64,000 bases of DNA from Caproiciproducens galactitolivorans (lineage in GTDB: Bacteria; Bacillota; Clostridia; Oscillospirales; Acutalibacteraceae). The notes under the pieces are model-generated. The model ran no database searches, was not told the DNA's origin, and saw only the letters and a list, made by a program, of their open reading frames with translations. Shown here one piece after another: positions 51,214-59,164 of the stretch (position 1 is its first letter; each line of letters starts with the position of its first letter). A program made the translations under genes and the position numbers. Where the stretch lies: the NCBI RefSeq assembly GCF_004768785.1, contig NZ_SRMQ01000004.1, forward strand, positions 1 through 64,000, read 5' to 3'.

Positions 51214-52905
51214 ATGAGCAGAGATTTTGTAATGGTCGACAATATTCCCGTGGCAATCGAGGGCGAGAAAAACCTGCTCAGCCTGATCCGCAAGGCGGGC
51301 ATTGAGCTGCCAACCTTTTGCTATCATTCTGAACTGTCCGTATACGGCGCCTGCCGTATGTGCATGGTTGAAAATAAATGGGGCGGTATGGAAGCCGCGT
51401 GTTCCACTCCGCCGAAGGCCGGTATGGTGATTTACACCAATACGCCGAAACTCCGCCGGTACCGCAAAATGATTTTGGAGCTTCTGCTGTCCAATCACTG
51501 CCGCGACTGCACTACCTGCGAGAAAAACGGTGAGTGCAAGCTGCAGGAGCTTGCAGAGCGCTTCGGAATCAAGCGCGTCCGCTTCCAGAATACGGCGGAT
51601 CAGCCGAAGCTGGACGATTCTTCCCCGTGCATTGTACGCGATACCAATAAATGCATCCTCTGCGGCGACTGTGTGCGTATGTGCAACGAAGTGCAGAACG
51701 TCGGCGCCATCGACTTTATGTCGCGCGGAGCGAAAATGACGGTTAGCACCGCGTTCCATATCCCGATTGCGGAATCCAACTGCGTGGGCTGCGGCCAGTG
51801 CGCCGCTGTTTGCCCGACGGGCGCGATTGTGGTGAAGAAGGAAACGGATCAGGTTTGGGCCGCGCTCAATGATAAAAAGACCAAAGTTGTGGTACAGATT
51901 GCTCCCGCCGTGCGTGTGGGCCTTGGCGGAAAGCTGGGTCAGAAGGCCGGAGATGACTTAATGGGCAAGATCGTCGCCGCGCTCAAGCGCATGGGTGCGG
52001 ACGAAGTGTACGACACCGCGACCGGCGCGGATTTAACCGTAATGGAGGAAGCGAACGAGTTCATTGAGCGTTTGGAAAGCGGTGAAAACCTGCCGCTGTT
52101 CACCTCCTGCTGCCCGGCGTGGATTCAGTACGTGGAAAAGAAGCATCCGGAGCTGCTCCCCAATGTTTCCACCTGCCGTTCGCCGATGGAAATGTTCGGT
52201 TCCGTTCTGAAGGAGGAAAACAAGCACTCCCGCCGCAAGACCGTGGTCGTGGCGATTATGCCCTGCACCGCGAAAAAATTCGAGGCGGCAAGGGAGGAAT
52301 TCAAGGAAAACGGCGTGCCGTATATCGATTACGTCCTTACCACGCAGGAATTAATCCAGATGATTAAGGAATCCGGTATCTATTTCTCCGAGCTGGAATC
52401 CGAAGCGATCGATATGCCGTTTAGCGACAAGAGCGGCGCGGGCGTGATCTTCGGAGTGACCGGCGGCGTTACGGAAGCGGTTATCCGCCGTCTGGCCGAG
52501 GATAAGTCCAGCGCAGAGCTTCGTTCCATCGCGTTCAACGGCGTGCGCGGAATGCAGGGCTTGAAGGAAACAACCGTCCAATACGGCGAACGCGAGCTGA
52601 AAATCGCCATTGTCAGCGGTCTGAAAAACGCGGAAGACCTGATTCAGCGCATGAAGAGCGGCGAAACGCATTACGATTTCGTAGAAGTCATGGCGTGCCC
52701 CGGTGGCTGTGTCTGCGGCGCGGGTCAGCCGATTACCGACGCGGAGGGCAAGAAAAAGCGCGGTGCCGGCCTGTATGCGGCAGATAAGATGTGCAGCATC
52801 AAGCGTTCGGAGGAAAACCCGGTGGTTATGTCCCTGTACGGCGATCTGCTGAAAGGGAAGGTTCATAAGCTCCTTCATGTGGATTATCAAAAGGGGAACA
52901 GGTGA
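51214..52905 (+). CDS. hydA: [FeFe] hydrogenase catalytic subunit
   Basis: Reversibly reduces protons to H2 at the H-cluster. The 563-residue protein has an N-terminal [2Fe-2S] domain (CYHSELSVYGACRMC), a His-Cys [4Fe-4S] motif and a two-[4Fe-4S] ferredoxin domain. The H-cluster motifs are L1 TSCCPAW (297-303), L2 MPCTAKKFE (349-357) and L3 EVMACPGGCVCGAGQP (491-506). All cluster Cys are present, so it should be active. The Thermotoga-type HydA C-terminal [2Fe-2S] domain is absent; a separate small gene follows. The three maturases (HydE, F, G) are not in the window. Confidence 0.95.
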   Translation: MSRDFVMVDNIPVAIEGEKNLLSLIRKAGIELPTFCYHSELSVYGACRMCMVENKWGGMEAACSTPPKAGMVIYTNTPKLRRYRKMILELLLSNHCRDCTTCEKNGECKLQELAERFGIKRVRFQNTADQPKLDDSSPCIVRDTNKCILCGDCVRMCNEVQNVGAIDFMSRGAKMTVSTAFHIPIAESNCVGCGQCAAVCPTGAIVVKKETDQVWAALNDKKTKVVVQIAPAVRVGLGGKLGQKAGDDLMGKIVAALKRMGADEVYDTATGADLTVMEEANEFIERLESGENLPLFTSCCPAWIQYVEKKHPELLPNVSTCRSPMEMFGSVLKEENKHSRRKTVVVAIMPCTAKKFEAAREEFKENGVPYIDYVLTTQELIQMIKESGIYFSELESEAIDMPFSDKSGAGVIFGVTGGVTEAVIRRLAEDKSSAELRSIAFNGVRGMQGLKETTVQYGERELKIAIVSGLKNAEDLIQRMKSGETHYDFVEVMACPGGCVCGAGQPITDAEGKKKRGAGLYAADKMCSIKRSEENPVVMSLYGDLLKGKVHKLLHVDYQKGNR

Positions 52906-52910
52906 TTGCT

Positions 52911-53177
52911 ATGACCATACGCGTTTGCGTCGGAACCTCCTGCCATTTGAAGGGCAGTTATAATGTCATCGCTGTTTTTCAGCAGTTAATCGAGAAGTAT
53001 AAGTTGTATGACAAAGTAAAAGTGAAAGCGGCCTTCTGCATGGGTAAATGCGGCGGTGAGGGTGTGTGCGTAAGCATCGACAGGGGCCAGCCGCAAAGCG
53101 TTACCGGCAGTACCGCCAAGGCTTTCTTTGAGGATAACGTACTTCCGGAATTCCATAAGAAAAAAGCAAACAGCTAA
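52911..53177 (+). CDS. Small thioredoxin-like [2Fe-2S] protein of the hydrogenase operon
   Basis: An 88-residue ferredoxin-like protein with the cluster motif CVGTSC (Cys6, 11) and CMGKC. It is homologous in pattern to the NuoE C-terminal domain and to the C-terminal [2Fe-2S] domain fused to HydA in Thermotoga. It starts 5 bases after hydA, with AGGTGA overlapping the hydA stop. It probably serves as a detached electron-transfer domain of the complex, or as a free ferredoxin partner; this is an inference. Confidence 0.8.
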   Translation: MTIRVCVGTSCHLKGSYNVIAVFQQLIEKYKLYDKVKVKAAFCMGKCGGEGVCVSIDRGQPQSVTGSTAKAFFEDNVLPEFHKKKANS

Positions 53178-53181
53178 AAAC

Positions 53182-53213
53182 AAAGGGCGCGGGGACAAAC
53201 CCCCGCGCCCTTT
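53182..53213 (+). terminator. Terminator of the hydrogenase operon
   Basis: AAAGGGCGCGGGG (53182-53194) pairs with CCCCGCGCCCTTT (53201-53213), a 13 bp perfect stem. The T run is short (TTT). Confidence 0.8.
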
Positions 53214-53310
53214 CCGTATCTTCATCTATCGGAAATTCCGATCATGCTTGGGCAATTGGTATTTCTCCGAACTAAAGAAAAATATAACAAATGTTATCTT
53301 ATTAAGCCAG

Positions 53311-53355
53311 AAAGGCTTTTCCCTTAATAAATTATTAGGGAAAAAGCCTTTTCTT
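53311..53355 (+). terminator. Second long hairpin after the hydrogenase operon
   Basis: AAAGGCTTTTCCCTTAAT (53311-53328) pairs with ATTAGGGAAAAAGCCTTT (53334-53351) with one bulge. TTCTTATT follows. Confidence 0.7.
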
Positions 53356-53403
53356 ATTGATTGTCTTCATTTTCGGAATTCCTATTGGGAATTTAACAAT
53401 AAA

Positions 53404-53640
53404 TTACTTTGAATTCTTATTATTATAATTATTCAATGCCTTACCCAACTTAAACCCATAAAAATAATTGTAATATAAACCAAAATTCTCAAAAAAGACT
53501 CTATTACTGCTATTGCAGGTAATAACATAAAACTCCCCATCATCTTTAACTCCTTTTATATTAATACTCAATTACAGCATATTTTCTATTGAGAATAAAA
53601 ATGAATTTGTCAACTGGAATTCTGCACTTCCTATGATTTG
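53404..53640 (-). pseudogene. Broken AT-rich reading frame (possible remnant of acquired gene)
   Basis: On the minus strand one frame reads continuously apart from a single internal TAA (complement of 53572-53574). Upstream of it lies ...GSAEFQLTNSFLFSIENML; downstream lies 55 codons (from LSINIKGVKDDGEFYVITC to a Tyr/Asn/Lys-rich C-terminus) ending at 53404. The composition is far more AT-rich than the neighbours. Both halves look coding-like, which suggests a gene killed by a nonsense mutation. I do not recognise the family, and it could be chance in AT-rich DNA. Confidence 0.35.
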
Positions 53641-53659
53641 AACGTCAATGAAAACCTGT

Positions 53660-53815
53660 AAGAAAGCATGTACACGAAAGGTAGTTGGGGATACCCGGGA
53701 GTGCTGGGGGATTGTTTTGAACCCTCTCGACGGGAATTGTGAATTCCCCTGCGAGGACTTTGCATACTTTCGTCCGATACCGAAAGTAAGGGCCCTTCCA
53801 GCCTGAGGGTAAACT
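53660..53815. ncRNA. Candidate structured RNA or mobile-element end
   Basis: A GC-richer block inside the AT-rich island, with nested hairpins. GGGAATT-GTG-AATTCCC (53732-53748) sits inside CTCG/CGAG, followed by TACTTTCG (53765-53772) with CGAAAGTA (53781-53788). Further runs of G and C upstream (GGGGATACCCGGGAG) can pair. No protein frame explains it. The strand, and whether it is RNA or a mobile-element terminus, cannot be decided. Confidence 0.35.
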
Positions 53816-53881
53816 AAATTATTACCGGATTCTAAAAATTAAAAAGAGCTTAATCTCGTTTTTCCTACAAGCATGAGAAGC

Positions 53882-53924
53882 AAGGAAACCCAATTGTCGT
53901 TAATCACGACAATTGGGTTTCCTT
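53882..53924. repeat. 19 bp perfect inverted repeat near the thiT 3' end
   Basis: AAGGAAACCCAATTGTCGT (53882-53900) pairs perfectly with ACGACAATTGGGTTTCCTT (53906-53924), loop TAATC. Neither strand has a good T tract. It lies just downstream of thiT (minus strand) and could be its terminator or an element boundary. Confidence 0.6.
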
Positions 53925-53939
53925 ATATAAAAATACTGG

Positions 53940-54509
53940 CTATGCTCTTGACGGGGTGCGGTGTTCTACGCGGTCGAGCGCCTTAATCAGGATGACGGCG
54001 ACCACAGCGGTGAGAATCCCTTCGGGGAGCATGTAGCTTCCGTTGTATGTAAGGGAGTAGAGCCAGACCGGCATATCCTTCGGCGCGTAGTCCTGCCAGA
54101 TAAGGATTCCCGAAGCGAAGCTGCACAGGAACCGCAGGAATGTTACGACGGCTGCGCCGACAGCGACGCTGACGGAACGGTTCTTAAACGGCTTGCCGAA
54201 GAACGCCGCGATTCCCAGTACGGTGAACGCAAGGACGTAGTCTAAGAGCACAACGCCGGCGAAAGCGGCAAAGCTGTTTGCCGGCGGCGGATTGAATTTG
54301 ATCAGCATTTGCAAAAGGCTGTGCACGAACGCGGTGCCGGCGCCCCATTTTAGCCCGTGGCGGTAAGAAACCAGAACCAGCGGCACCAAGCTTCCGCAGG
54401 TAACCGAGCCGCCCTGCGGCATTTCGTAAATTTTGAACATGCTCAGTACGGTCGACATGGCGATCATCAGAGCGCATTCGACGAGAATCAAGGTATTGCT
54501 CTTTTTCAT
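53940..54509 (-). CDS. thiT: Thiamine ECF transporter S component ThiT
   Basis: Membrane substrate-binding subunit for thiamine uptake, working with the shared EcfAA'T module. The 189-residue protein has about six membrane helices. ThiT features are EMPQGGSVTCGSLVPLVLVSYRHG near the N-terminus, FAGVVLLDYVLAF, and the late YNGSYMLPEGILTAV. The upstream TPP riboswitch confirms the assignment independently. GGAGGGTAATT precedes ATG 54509. Confidence 0.95.
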   Translation of the reverse strand: MKKSNTLILVECALMIAMSTVLSMFKIYEMPQGGSVTCGSLVPLVLVSYRHGLKWGAGTAFVHSLLQMLIKFNPPPANSFAAFAGVVLLDYVLAFTVLGIAAFFGKPFKNRSVSVAVGAAVVTFLRFLCSFASGILIWQDYAPKDMPVWLYSLTYNGSYMLPEGILTAVVAVILIKALDRVEHRTPSRA

Positions 54510-54559
54510 AATTACCCTCCGAAAATTGTAAATTTTGAACCGAAAAACAATACCCGGGA

Positions 54560-54594
54560 AATAAAAAACGCTCCACGGATTCCGCTGGAGCGTT
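54560..54594 (-). terminator. Expression-platform terminator of the TPP riboswitch
   Basis: On the minus strand AACGCTCCA (complement of 54586-54594) pairs with TGGAGCGTT (complement of 54567-54575) and is followed by TTTTTT. It lies between the aptamer and thiT, so TPP binding should cause premature termination. Confidence 0.88.
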
Positions 54595-54602
54595 AAAAAG
54601 CA

Positions 54603-54691
54603 AATTTCCTACGCTGGCATTATCCAGATCAGGTTTAAGGGTCAAAAACGTCGATTCGCTTTCTCTCAGCCGAGGTTACTCAGCGCCCCTG
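54603..54691 (-). promoter_or_regulatory. TPP (THI-box) riboswitch
   Basis: The minus strand carries the conserved thi-box parts in order: AGGGGCGCTGAGT, GGCTGAGAGA, then ACCCTTAAACCTGATCTGG, then ATAATGCCAGCGTAGGAA. These form the two-arm TPP aptamer. It controls thiT by transcription termination. Confidence 0.95.
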
Positions 54692-54711
54692 TGTATTCAG
54701 TTCAATAATAT

Positions 54712-54740
54712 ATATTACAGAAAAGGCATTGATTTGTCAA
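54712..54740 (-). promoter_or_regulatory. Promoter of the TPP riboswitch-thiT unit
   Basis: On the minus strand TTGACA (complement of 54735-54740), 17 bp spacer, TAATAT (complement of 54712-54717). Confidence 0.75.
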
Positions 54741-54794
54741 GTGTTTTTGTGAATAAAATGACAAAGTTCCGCCGGGCGCGGCAAATTTCGCGCT

Positions 54795-55454
54795 TTAATC
54801 AGGAATCAGGAGGAGTTCTTTCAGCTCCGCAAGGTTGTGTGCGAAAACCCTGCCGCCCTTTTCTTCCATTTCCTCTTTTGTTCCAAAGCCGTATAGCACG
54901 CCGATAAAATGGGTGCCGGCCCTCTGCGCGCCTTCAATGTCGAAGTGTGTGTCGCCGATCATAACGGCGTTTTCGGCCTTTACTCCGCAGTGCTTCAGGC
55001 ACGATTCCAGCAGCACGTATTTTTCACCGCTGTGTTCTGATTCATTGGGGCAGGCGATATAGGAAAAATAAGGCGAAAGCTTAAAATAATCCAGAACGCG
55101 GTAAGCAATAGGGTCGGGCTTGGAGGTTGCCACAGCCATCGTTGCGCCTGCGCTTTTCAGTTCCTCCAGAAGTTCCATAATGCCGGGATAGGGGGTGTTT
55201 TGGAACGCGCCGGTCGTGTGGTAGACTTCGCGGTAATAAACGCTGGCCTTTTCCGCCTGTTCCGGCGTCATGCCGCAGAATTTAACGTAACCGTAATAAA
55301 GCGGTGGTCCGATAAACTTGCGGAGCACCTGATGGCTGGGAACCGGGAGCCCCATTTTTTCAAGGGAGTACTTAACGCAGGAGGTGATGCCCGGTTCGGA
55401 ATCGGTGAGGGTGCCGTCCAAATCAAATAAGATTAAATCGTATGCTGGTTTCAT
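54795..55454 (-). CDS. HAD-family hydrolase, phosphoglycolate phosphatase-like
   Basis: HAD subclass I phosphatase of 219 residues. Motif I is LFDLDGTLTDSEPGI, motif II is ATSKP, motif III Lys lies in GEKYVLL and motif IV is MIGDTHFDIEGA. A helical cap (about 20-85) lies after motif I, as in phosphoglycolate phosphatase and PpaX. ATG 55454 is preferred over an in-frame ATG at 55505, where the extra residues are unlike the family. The gene lies 16 bases downstream of the thioesterase gene, likely in one operon. The substrate is not certain. Confidence 0.87.
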   Translation of the reverse strand: MKPAYDLILFDLDGTLTDSEPGITSCVKYSLEKMGLPVPSHQVLRKFIGPPLYYGYVKFCGMTPEQAEKASVYYREVYHTTGAFQNTPYPGIMELLEELKSAGATMAVATSKPDPIAYRVLDYFKLSPYFSYIACPNESEHSGEKYVLLESCLKHCGVKAENAVMIGDTHFDIEGAQRAGTHFIGVLYGFGTKEEMEEKGGRVFAHNLAELKELLLIPD

Positions 55455-55470
55455 TTGATCAACCCTTCTT

Positions 55471-55854
55471 TTATTGATTTTTTCTGTTTTCTGCTTTTTC
55501 CTCAAAACGATCCTTTTTCACGCTTACCCGCTCGTGCGTGCCGGTTGCAATCAGCCCGGCGTTGTCGTAGGCTTCCAGCTTGAAACGGTATATGCGCCCG
55601 TCGATTTCCGTCAGCTCGGCGGTAACGCTTACCTTGCAGCCGAGAGCAGTAGGGGCAAGATGCTCAACGGTAATGACAGAGCCCACAGTAGTGTAAGGTT
55701 CTTCCAGGTTTTTTTGCGCCAGCTCGGCTGCCGTCCCTTCAAAAAAGGCGGCAACCATCGGAGTGGCAAGCACGCGCACGCTTCCGCTGCCGAAATTGAC
55801 GGCAAGCATCTCTTCCTTGACGGTGTATTCGCGGGTCAATTTTGTCTCTTTCAT
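55471..55854 (-). CDS. Hotdog-fold thioesterase, FlK-like
   Basis: A 127-residue hotdog thioesterase resembling fluoroacetyl-CoA thioesterase FlK. The FlK catalytic triad equivalents are visible: Thr in LATPMVAAF, Glu in FFEGTAAEL and His in TVEHLAPTA. Natural members act on short acyl-CoAs, so a housekeeping acyl-CoA role is more likely than fluoroacetate resistance. AGGAGG precedes ATG 55854. The HAD gene follows in the same direction. Confidence 0.85.
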   Translation of the reverse strand: MKETKLTREYTVKEEMLAVNFGSGSVRVLATPMVAAFFEGTAAELAQKNLEEPYTTVGSVITVEHLAPTALGCKVSVTAELTEIDGRIYRFKLEAYDNAGLIATGTHERVSVKKDRFEEKAENRKNQ

Positions 55855-56124
55855 TGAAATTGCCTCCTGTATCATGATATAATAAATGATAAACGAATGG
55901 AAATAGCCGGAAGGAACCGGACTTTGTCTTTAGTATAACATACTCTGTCGGATTAATAAATAGAAAACAATAACCGGAGGGCAGCCTGCTGGCTAAATTC
56001 CGAAATGGCAAAATTTCCAAAACGTCGGTTGCGGGTTTGCTGCTCCGGTTGCGGCGCTTGCTGCCCTGTTTGTACGATTTTTGACGCCTGACGGCTTTTT
56101 GATATTTTACTGGGAGGGGAACGG

Positions 56125-56901
56125 ATGCCTCAAACTTCGGGCGCTGGCCGCGGGCGCATTCATTTGATGGACGAGCTGCGCGGCTTTGCGGTTTTCTGCA
56201 TGGTCTTCTATCATGGCTTTTACACGCTGGCCTTTCTTTATAACAGCAAAGCGGGCATGTTTCTGCTCGACTTTTTTATGCCCGCAGAACCCTATTACGC
56301 CGGACTGTTTATGCTGATTTCCGGTATTTCCTCGAACCTTTCACATTCGAATCTTCTGCGCGGTATAAAGCTCCTCGGCGTGGCGCTCGCGGTTACGCTG
56401 ATTACCTGGCTTGTGGTGCCGGAAGAAGTGATTGTGTTCGGCATCCTGCATTTTTTATCGGTCTGCATGATTTTGTACGGCCTGTTAAAGCCCCTTGCCG
56501 ACCGTTTCCGCTTTTCGTGGGTTGCGGTTGCGGCCTGTGCGGTGCTTTACGTCTGCACCATGGGGATTTCCAGCGGATACCTTGGCATTTCGCCACAGAT
56601 TGGCGTATCGCTCCCGCAGTCGCTTTATCAGACAAACTGGCTCGCGCCGCTTGGAATTTACAGCAGTACGTTCCGAAGCGCGGACTATTTTGGGCTGTTC
56701 CCGTGGATTTTCGTATTCGCGGCGGGTACGTTCCTTGGCAAGCTGGCCGTGCAGGGACGTTTCCCCGCGTTCTTTTATCCGTCGCGCGTCCCGTTCTTTT
56801 CGTGGCTTGGGCGGCACGCCCTTATCATTTATATTGTCCATCAGCCGGTGATTTACGGCGTATGCTACGCCGTTTCCGCTGTCGTAAAATGGATACAGTA
56901 A
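56125..56901 (+). CDS. DUF1624 (heparan-glucosaminide acetyltransferase-like) membrane protein
   Basis: Polytopic membrane protein of 258 residues with about seven helices. The N-terminal signature is HLMDELRGFAVFCMVFYHGFYTL. A GxLG region follows (AAGTFLGKLA), and the C-terminal GRHALIIYIVHQPVIYG is typical of DUF1624/acyltransferase-3-like proteins. Such proteins are thought to transfer acyl groups to envelope sugars, but the bacterial substrate is unknown. GGGAGGGG precedes ATG 56125. tex follows 28 bases later. Confidence 0.85.
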   Translation: MPQTSGAGRGRIHLMDELRGFAVFCMVFYHGFYTLAFLYNSKAGMFLLDFFMPAEPYYAGLFMLISGISSNLSHSNLLRGIKLLGVALAVTLITWLVVPEEVIVFGILHFLSVCMILYGLLKPLADRFRFSWVAVAACAVLYVCTMGISSGYLGISPQIGVSLPQSLYQTNWLAPLGIYSSTFRSADYFGLFPWIFVFAAGTFLGKLAVQGRFPAFFYPSRVPFFSWLGRHALIIYIVHQPVIYGVCYAVSAVVKWIQ

Positions 56902-56929
56902 AGCATTTTGATCTTTTCGGAGGGATTTC

Positions 56930-59074
56930 ATGGATTTTGTTTCAATATTGGCGCAGCAGTTCCAACTGCAGCAGTGGCAGGTGCAGAAGGTGATTGAGCT
57001 GATCGACGAGGGGAACACCATCCCCTTTATCGCGCGTTACCGCAAGGAGGCACACGGTTCGCTCGACGACCAGATGCTCCGGAACATAGCGGAACGGCTG
57101 GAATACCTGCGTTCGCTGGAAAAGCGGAGGGAGGAAGTAACCGGGTTGATTACCGCCGCCGACTGCATGACGGACGAAATCGCCGCCGCCCTTGCCGCCG
57201 CGGAAACGCTTTCGGAAATTGACGATATTTACCGCCCGTTCCGCCCGAAGCGGAAAACCCGCGCGTCCGTTGCGAAGGCGAAGGGGCTGGAACCCCTTGC
57301 AGACGCGATTTTCGAGCAGAAACCGGATTCGCCCTACCCGATCGATCTGGCGGAAGGCTATGTGAACGCCGAGCTTGGCGTAGAAACCCCGGAGGACGCG
57401 CTTGCGGGCGCGCTCGATATTATTGCGGAGCGCATTTCCGACGACGCGGGCGTGCGCAAGCGCCTGCGCGTGGTCGCCATGGCGCAGGGGGATGTGGTTT
57501 CCAAGGCCGCGAACCCGGACGAGGATTCTGTTTACGCCCAGTACTACGATTTCCGCGAGCCATGCAGAAAAATTGCCGGCCACCGCGTGCTTGCCATTGA
57601 CCGCGGCGAGCGCGAGGGCTTTTTGAAAGTGACGATCGATCTGGACCGCACGCGCGGGCTTCATATTGTGGAATCCACCTTCGTAAAAGAAAACAGCCCC
57701 TGCTCCGAAGCCGTCGGGCAGGCGGGGGAAGACGCTTACGACCGGCTGATTTTCCCGTCCATCGAGCGGGAAATCCGCAATTCGCTGACCGAAGCTGCGG
57801 ACGAAGCGGCAATCAAAGTTTTCTCCGTAAACCTGCGCCAGCTTTTAATGCAGCCGCCGGTGAAGAACCGCGTCGTGATGGGGCTTGATCCTGGCTACCG
57901 GACGGGTTGCAAGGTGGCGGTGGTTGACCCGACGGGCCGGGTGCTGGATACGGGCGTGATTTATCCGACCCATTCCGAGAAAAAAGTGCAGGAAGCAAAG
58001 CAGATCATCTCCGATATGATTAAAAAGCATAAGGTGGAGGTGATCGCCATCGGCAACGGAACGGCTTCCCGGGAAACCGAACTGTTTACCGCCGACCTGA
58101 TAAAGGAACTGCATGGCGGCGTTGCCTACATGGTCGTCAGCGAAGCGGGCGCCTCCGTTTACTCCGCGAGCAAGCTTGCGGCGCAGGAGTTCCCGGAATA
58201 CGACGTCACCCTGCGCAGCGCGGTTTCGATTGCGCGCCGTTTGCAGGATCCGCTTGCCGAGCTGGTAAAAATCGACCCGAAGGCGATCGGCGTGGGGCAG
58301 TACCAGCATGATATGCCGAAGAAACAGCTTGACGAGGCGCTTGGCGGCGTGGTCGAGGATTGCGTAAACACGGTGGGCGTGGATTTAAATACCGCTTCGC
58401 CGTCCCTTCTGGAAAAGGTGGCGGGCATTTCCGCTGCGGTGTCGAAAAATATTGTCGCCTACCGCGAGGAAAACGGCGCCTTCCATTCGCGCGGGGAACT
58501 GAAGAAAGTGCCGAAGCTGGGGCCCAAGACCTTCGAGCAGTGCGCGGGTTTCTTGCGCGTAAGCGAAAGCGAGAATATACTGGATAATACCGCAGTCCAT
58601 CCGGAATCGTACGACGCGGCGAAAGCCTTGCTTTCCCTTTGCGACTACGATATGGACAGCGTGAAAAAGAATCGTATTGGCGAGCTGAAAGAGCGCGTGA
58701 TGAAAATTGGGGAGGAAACCGCCGCCCAGAAGCTGGGCATTGGTCTGCCGACGCTCCGGGATATTGTAACGGAGCTTCTGCGCCCCGGCCGCGACCCGCG
58801 CGACGAGCTGCCCGCCCCGATCCTCCGCACCGACGTGCTGAGCATGGAGGATTTGAAGCCCGGCATGGAATTGAACGGGACGGTGCGCAACGTTATCGAT
58901 TTCGGCGCGTTTGTCGATATCGGAGTGCATCAGGACGGCCTTGTGCATATCTCGCAGATCTGCGACAAATTCATTAAGCATCCGGGTGAGGTGCTGAAGG
59001 TCGGCGATGTGGTTAAGGTGCGCGTGCTTTCCGTTGACATGGCGAAAAAGCGCATTGCCCTTACGATGAAATAG
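56930..59074 (+). CDS. tex: Tex family transcription accessory / RNA-binding protein
   Basis: Conserved nucleic-acid-binding protein related to eukaryotic Spt6, linked to transcription and ribosome function. The 714-residue protein has an N-terminal helical domain with NTIPFIARYRKEAHGSLDD and a YqgF-like nuclease-fold domain (GLDPGYRTGCKVAVVD). Helix-hairpin-helix repeats follow (VNTVGVDLNTASPSLL), and the C-terminal S1 domain (about 640-712) is VRNVIDFGAFVDIGVHQDGLVHIS. GGAGGG precedes ATG 56930. Confidence 0.95.
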   Translation: MDFVSILAQQFQLQQWQVQKVIELIDEGNTIPFIARYRKEAHGSLDDQMLRNIAERLEYLRSLEKRREEVTGLITAADCMTDEIAAALAAAETLSEIDDIYRPFRPKRKTRASVAKAKGLEPLADAIFEQKPDSPYPIDLAEGYVNAELGVETPEDALAGALDIIAERISDDAGVRKRLRVVAMAQGDVVSKAANPDEDSVYAQYYDFREPCRKIAGHRVLAIDRGEREGFLKVTIDLDRTRGLHIVESTFVKENSPCSEAVGQAGEDAYDRLIFPSIEREIRNSLTEAADEAAIKVFSVNLRQLLMQPPVKNRVVMGLDPGYRTGCKVAVVDPTGRVLDTGVIYPTHSEKKVQEAKQIISDMIKKHKVEVIAIGNGTASRETELFTADLIKELHGGVAYMVVSEAGASVYSASKLAAQEFPEYDVTLRSAVSIARRLQDPLAELVKIDPKAIGVGQYQHDMPKKQLDEALGGVVEDCVNTVGVDLNTASPSLLEKVAGISAAVSKNIVAYREENGAFHSRGELKKVPKLGPKTFEQCAGFLRVSESENILDNTAVHPESYDAAKALLSLCDYDMDSVKKNRIGELKERVMKIGEETAAQKLGIGLPTLRDIVTELLRPGRDPRDELPAPILRTDVLSMEDLKPGMELNGTVRNVIDFGAFVDIGVHQDGLVHISQICDKFIKHPGEVLKVGDVVKVRVLSVDMAKKRIALTMK

Positions 59075-59164
59075 GATGTGCAAAAAGATTAAGTCGCTTT
59101 TTTATATTTGCTCCGAAGCGGAGCACTAAATCAAGGAAGAAAGAAATAAAAGAGGGAAACAATC

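Noticed and set aside
53128-53412. 94-codon open frame across the hydrogenase terminators
   Set aside because: It starts inside the small [2Fe-2S] gene and runs through two terminator hairpins.
53660-53815. Group II intron end
   Set aside because: No recognisable domain V sequence and no reverse transcriptase gene.
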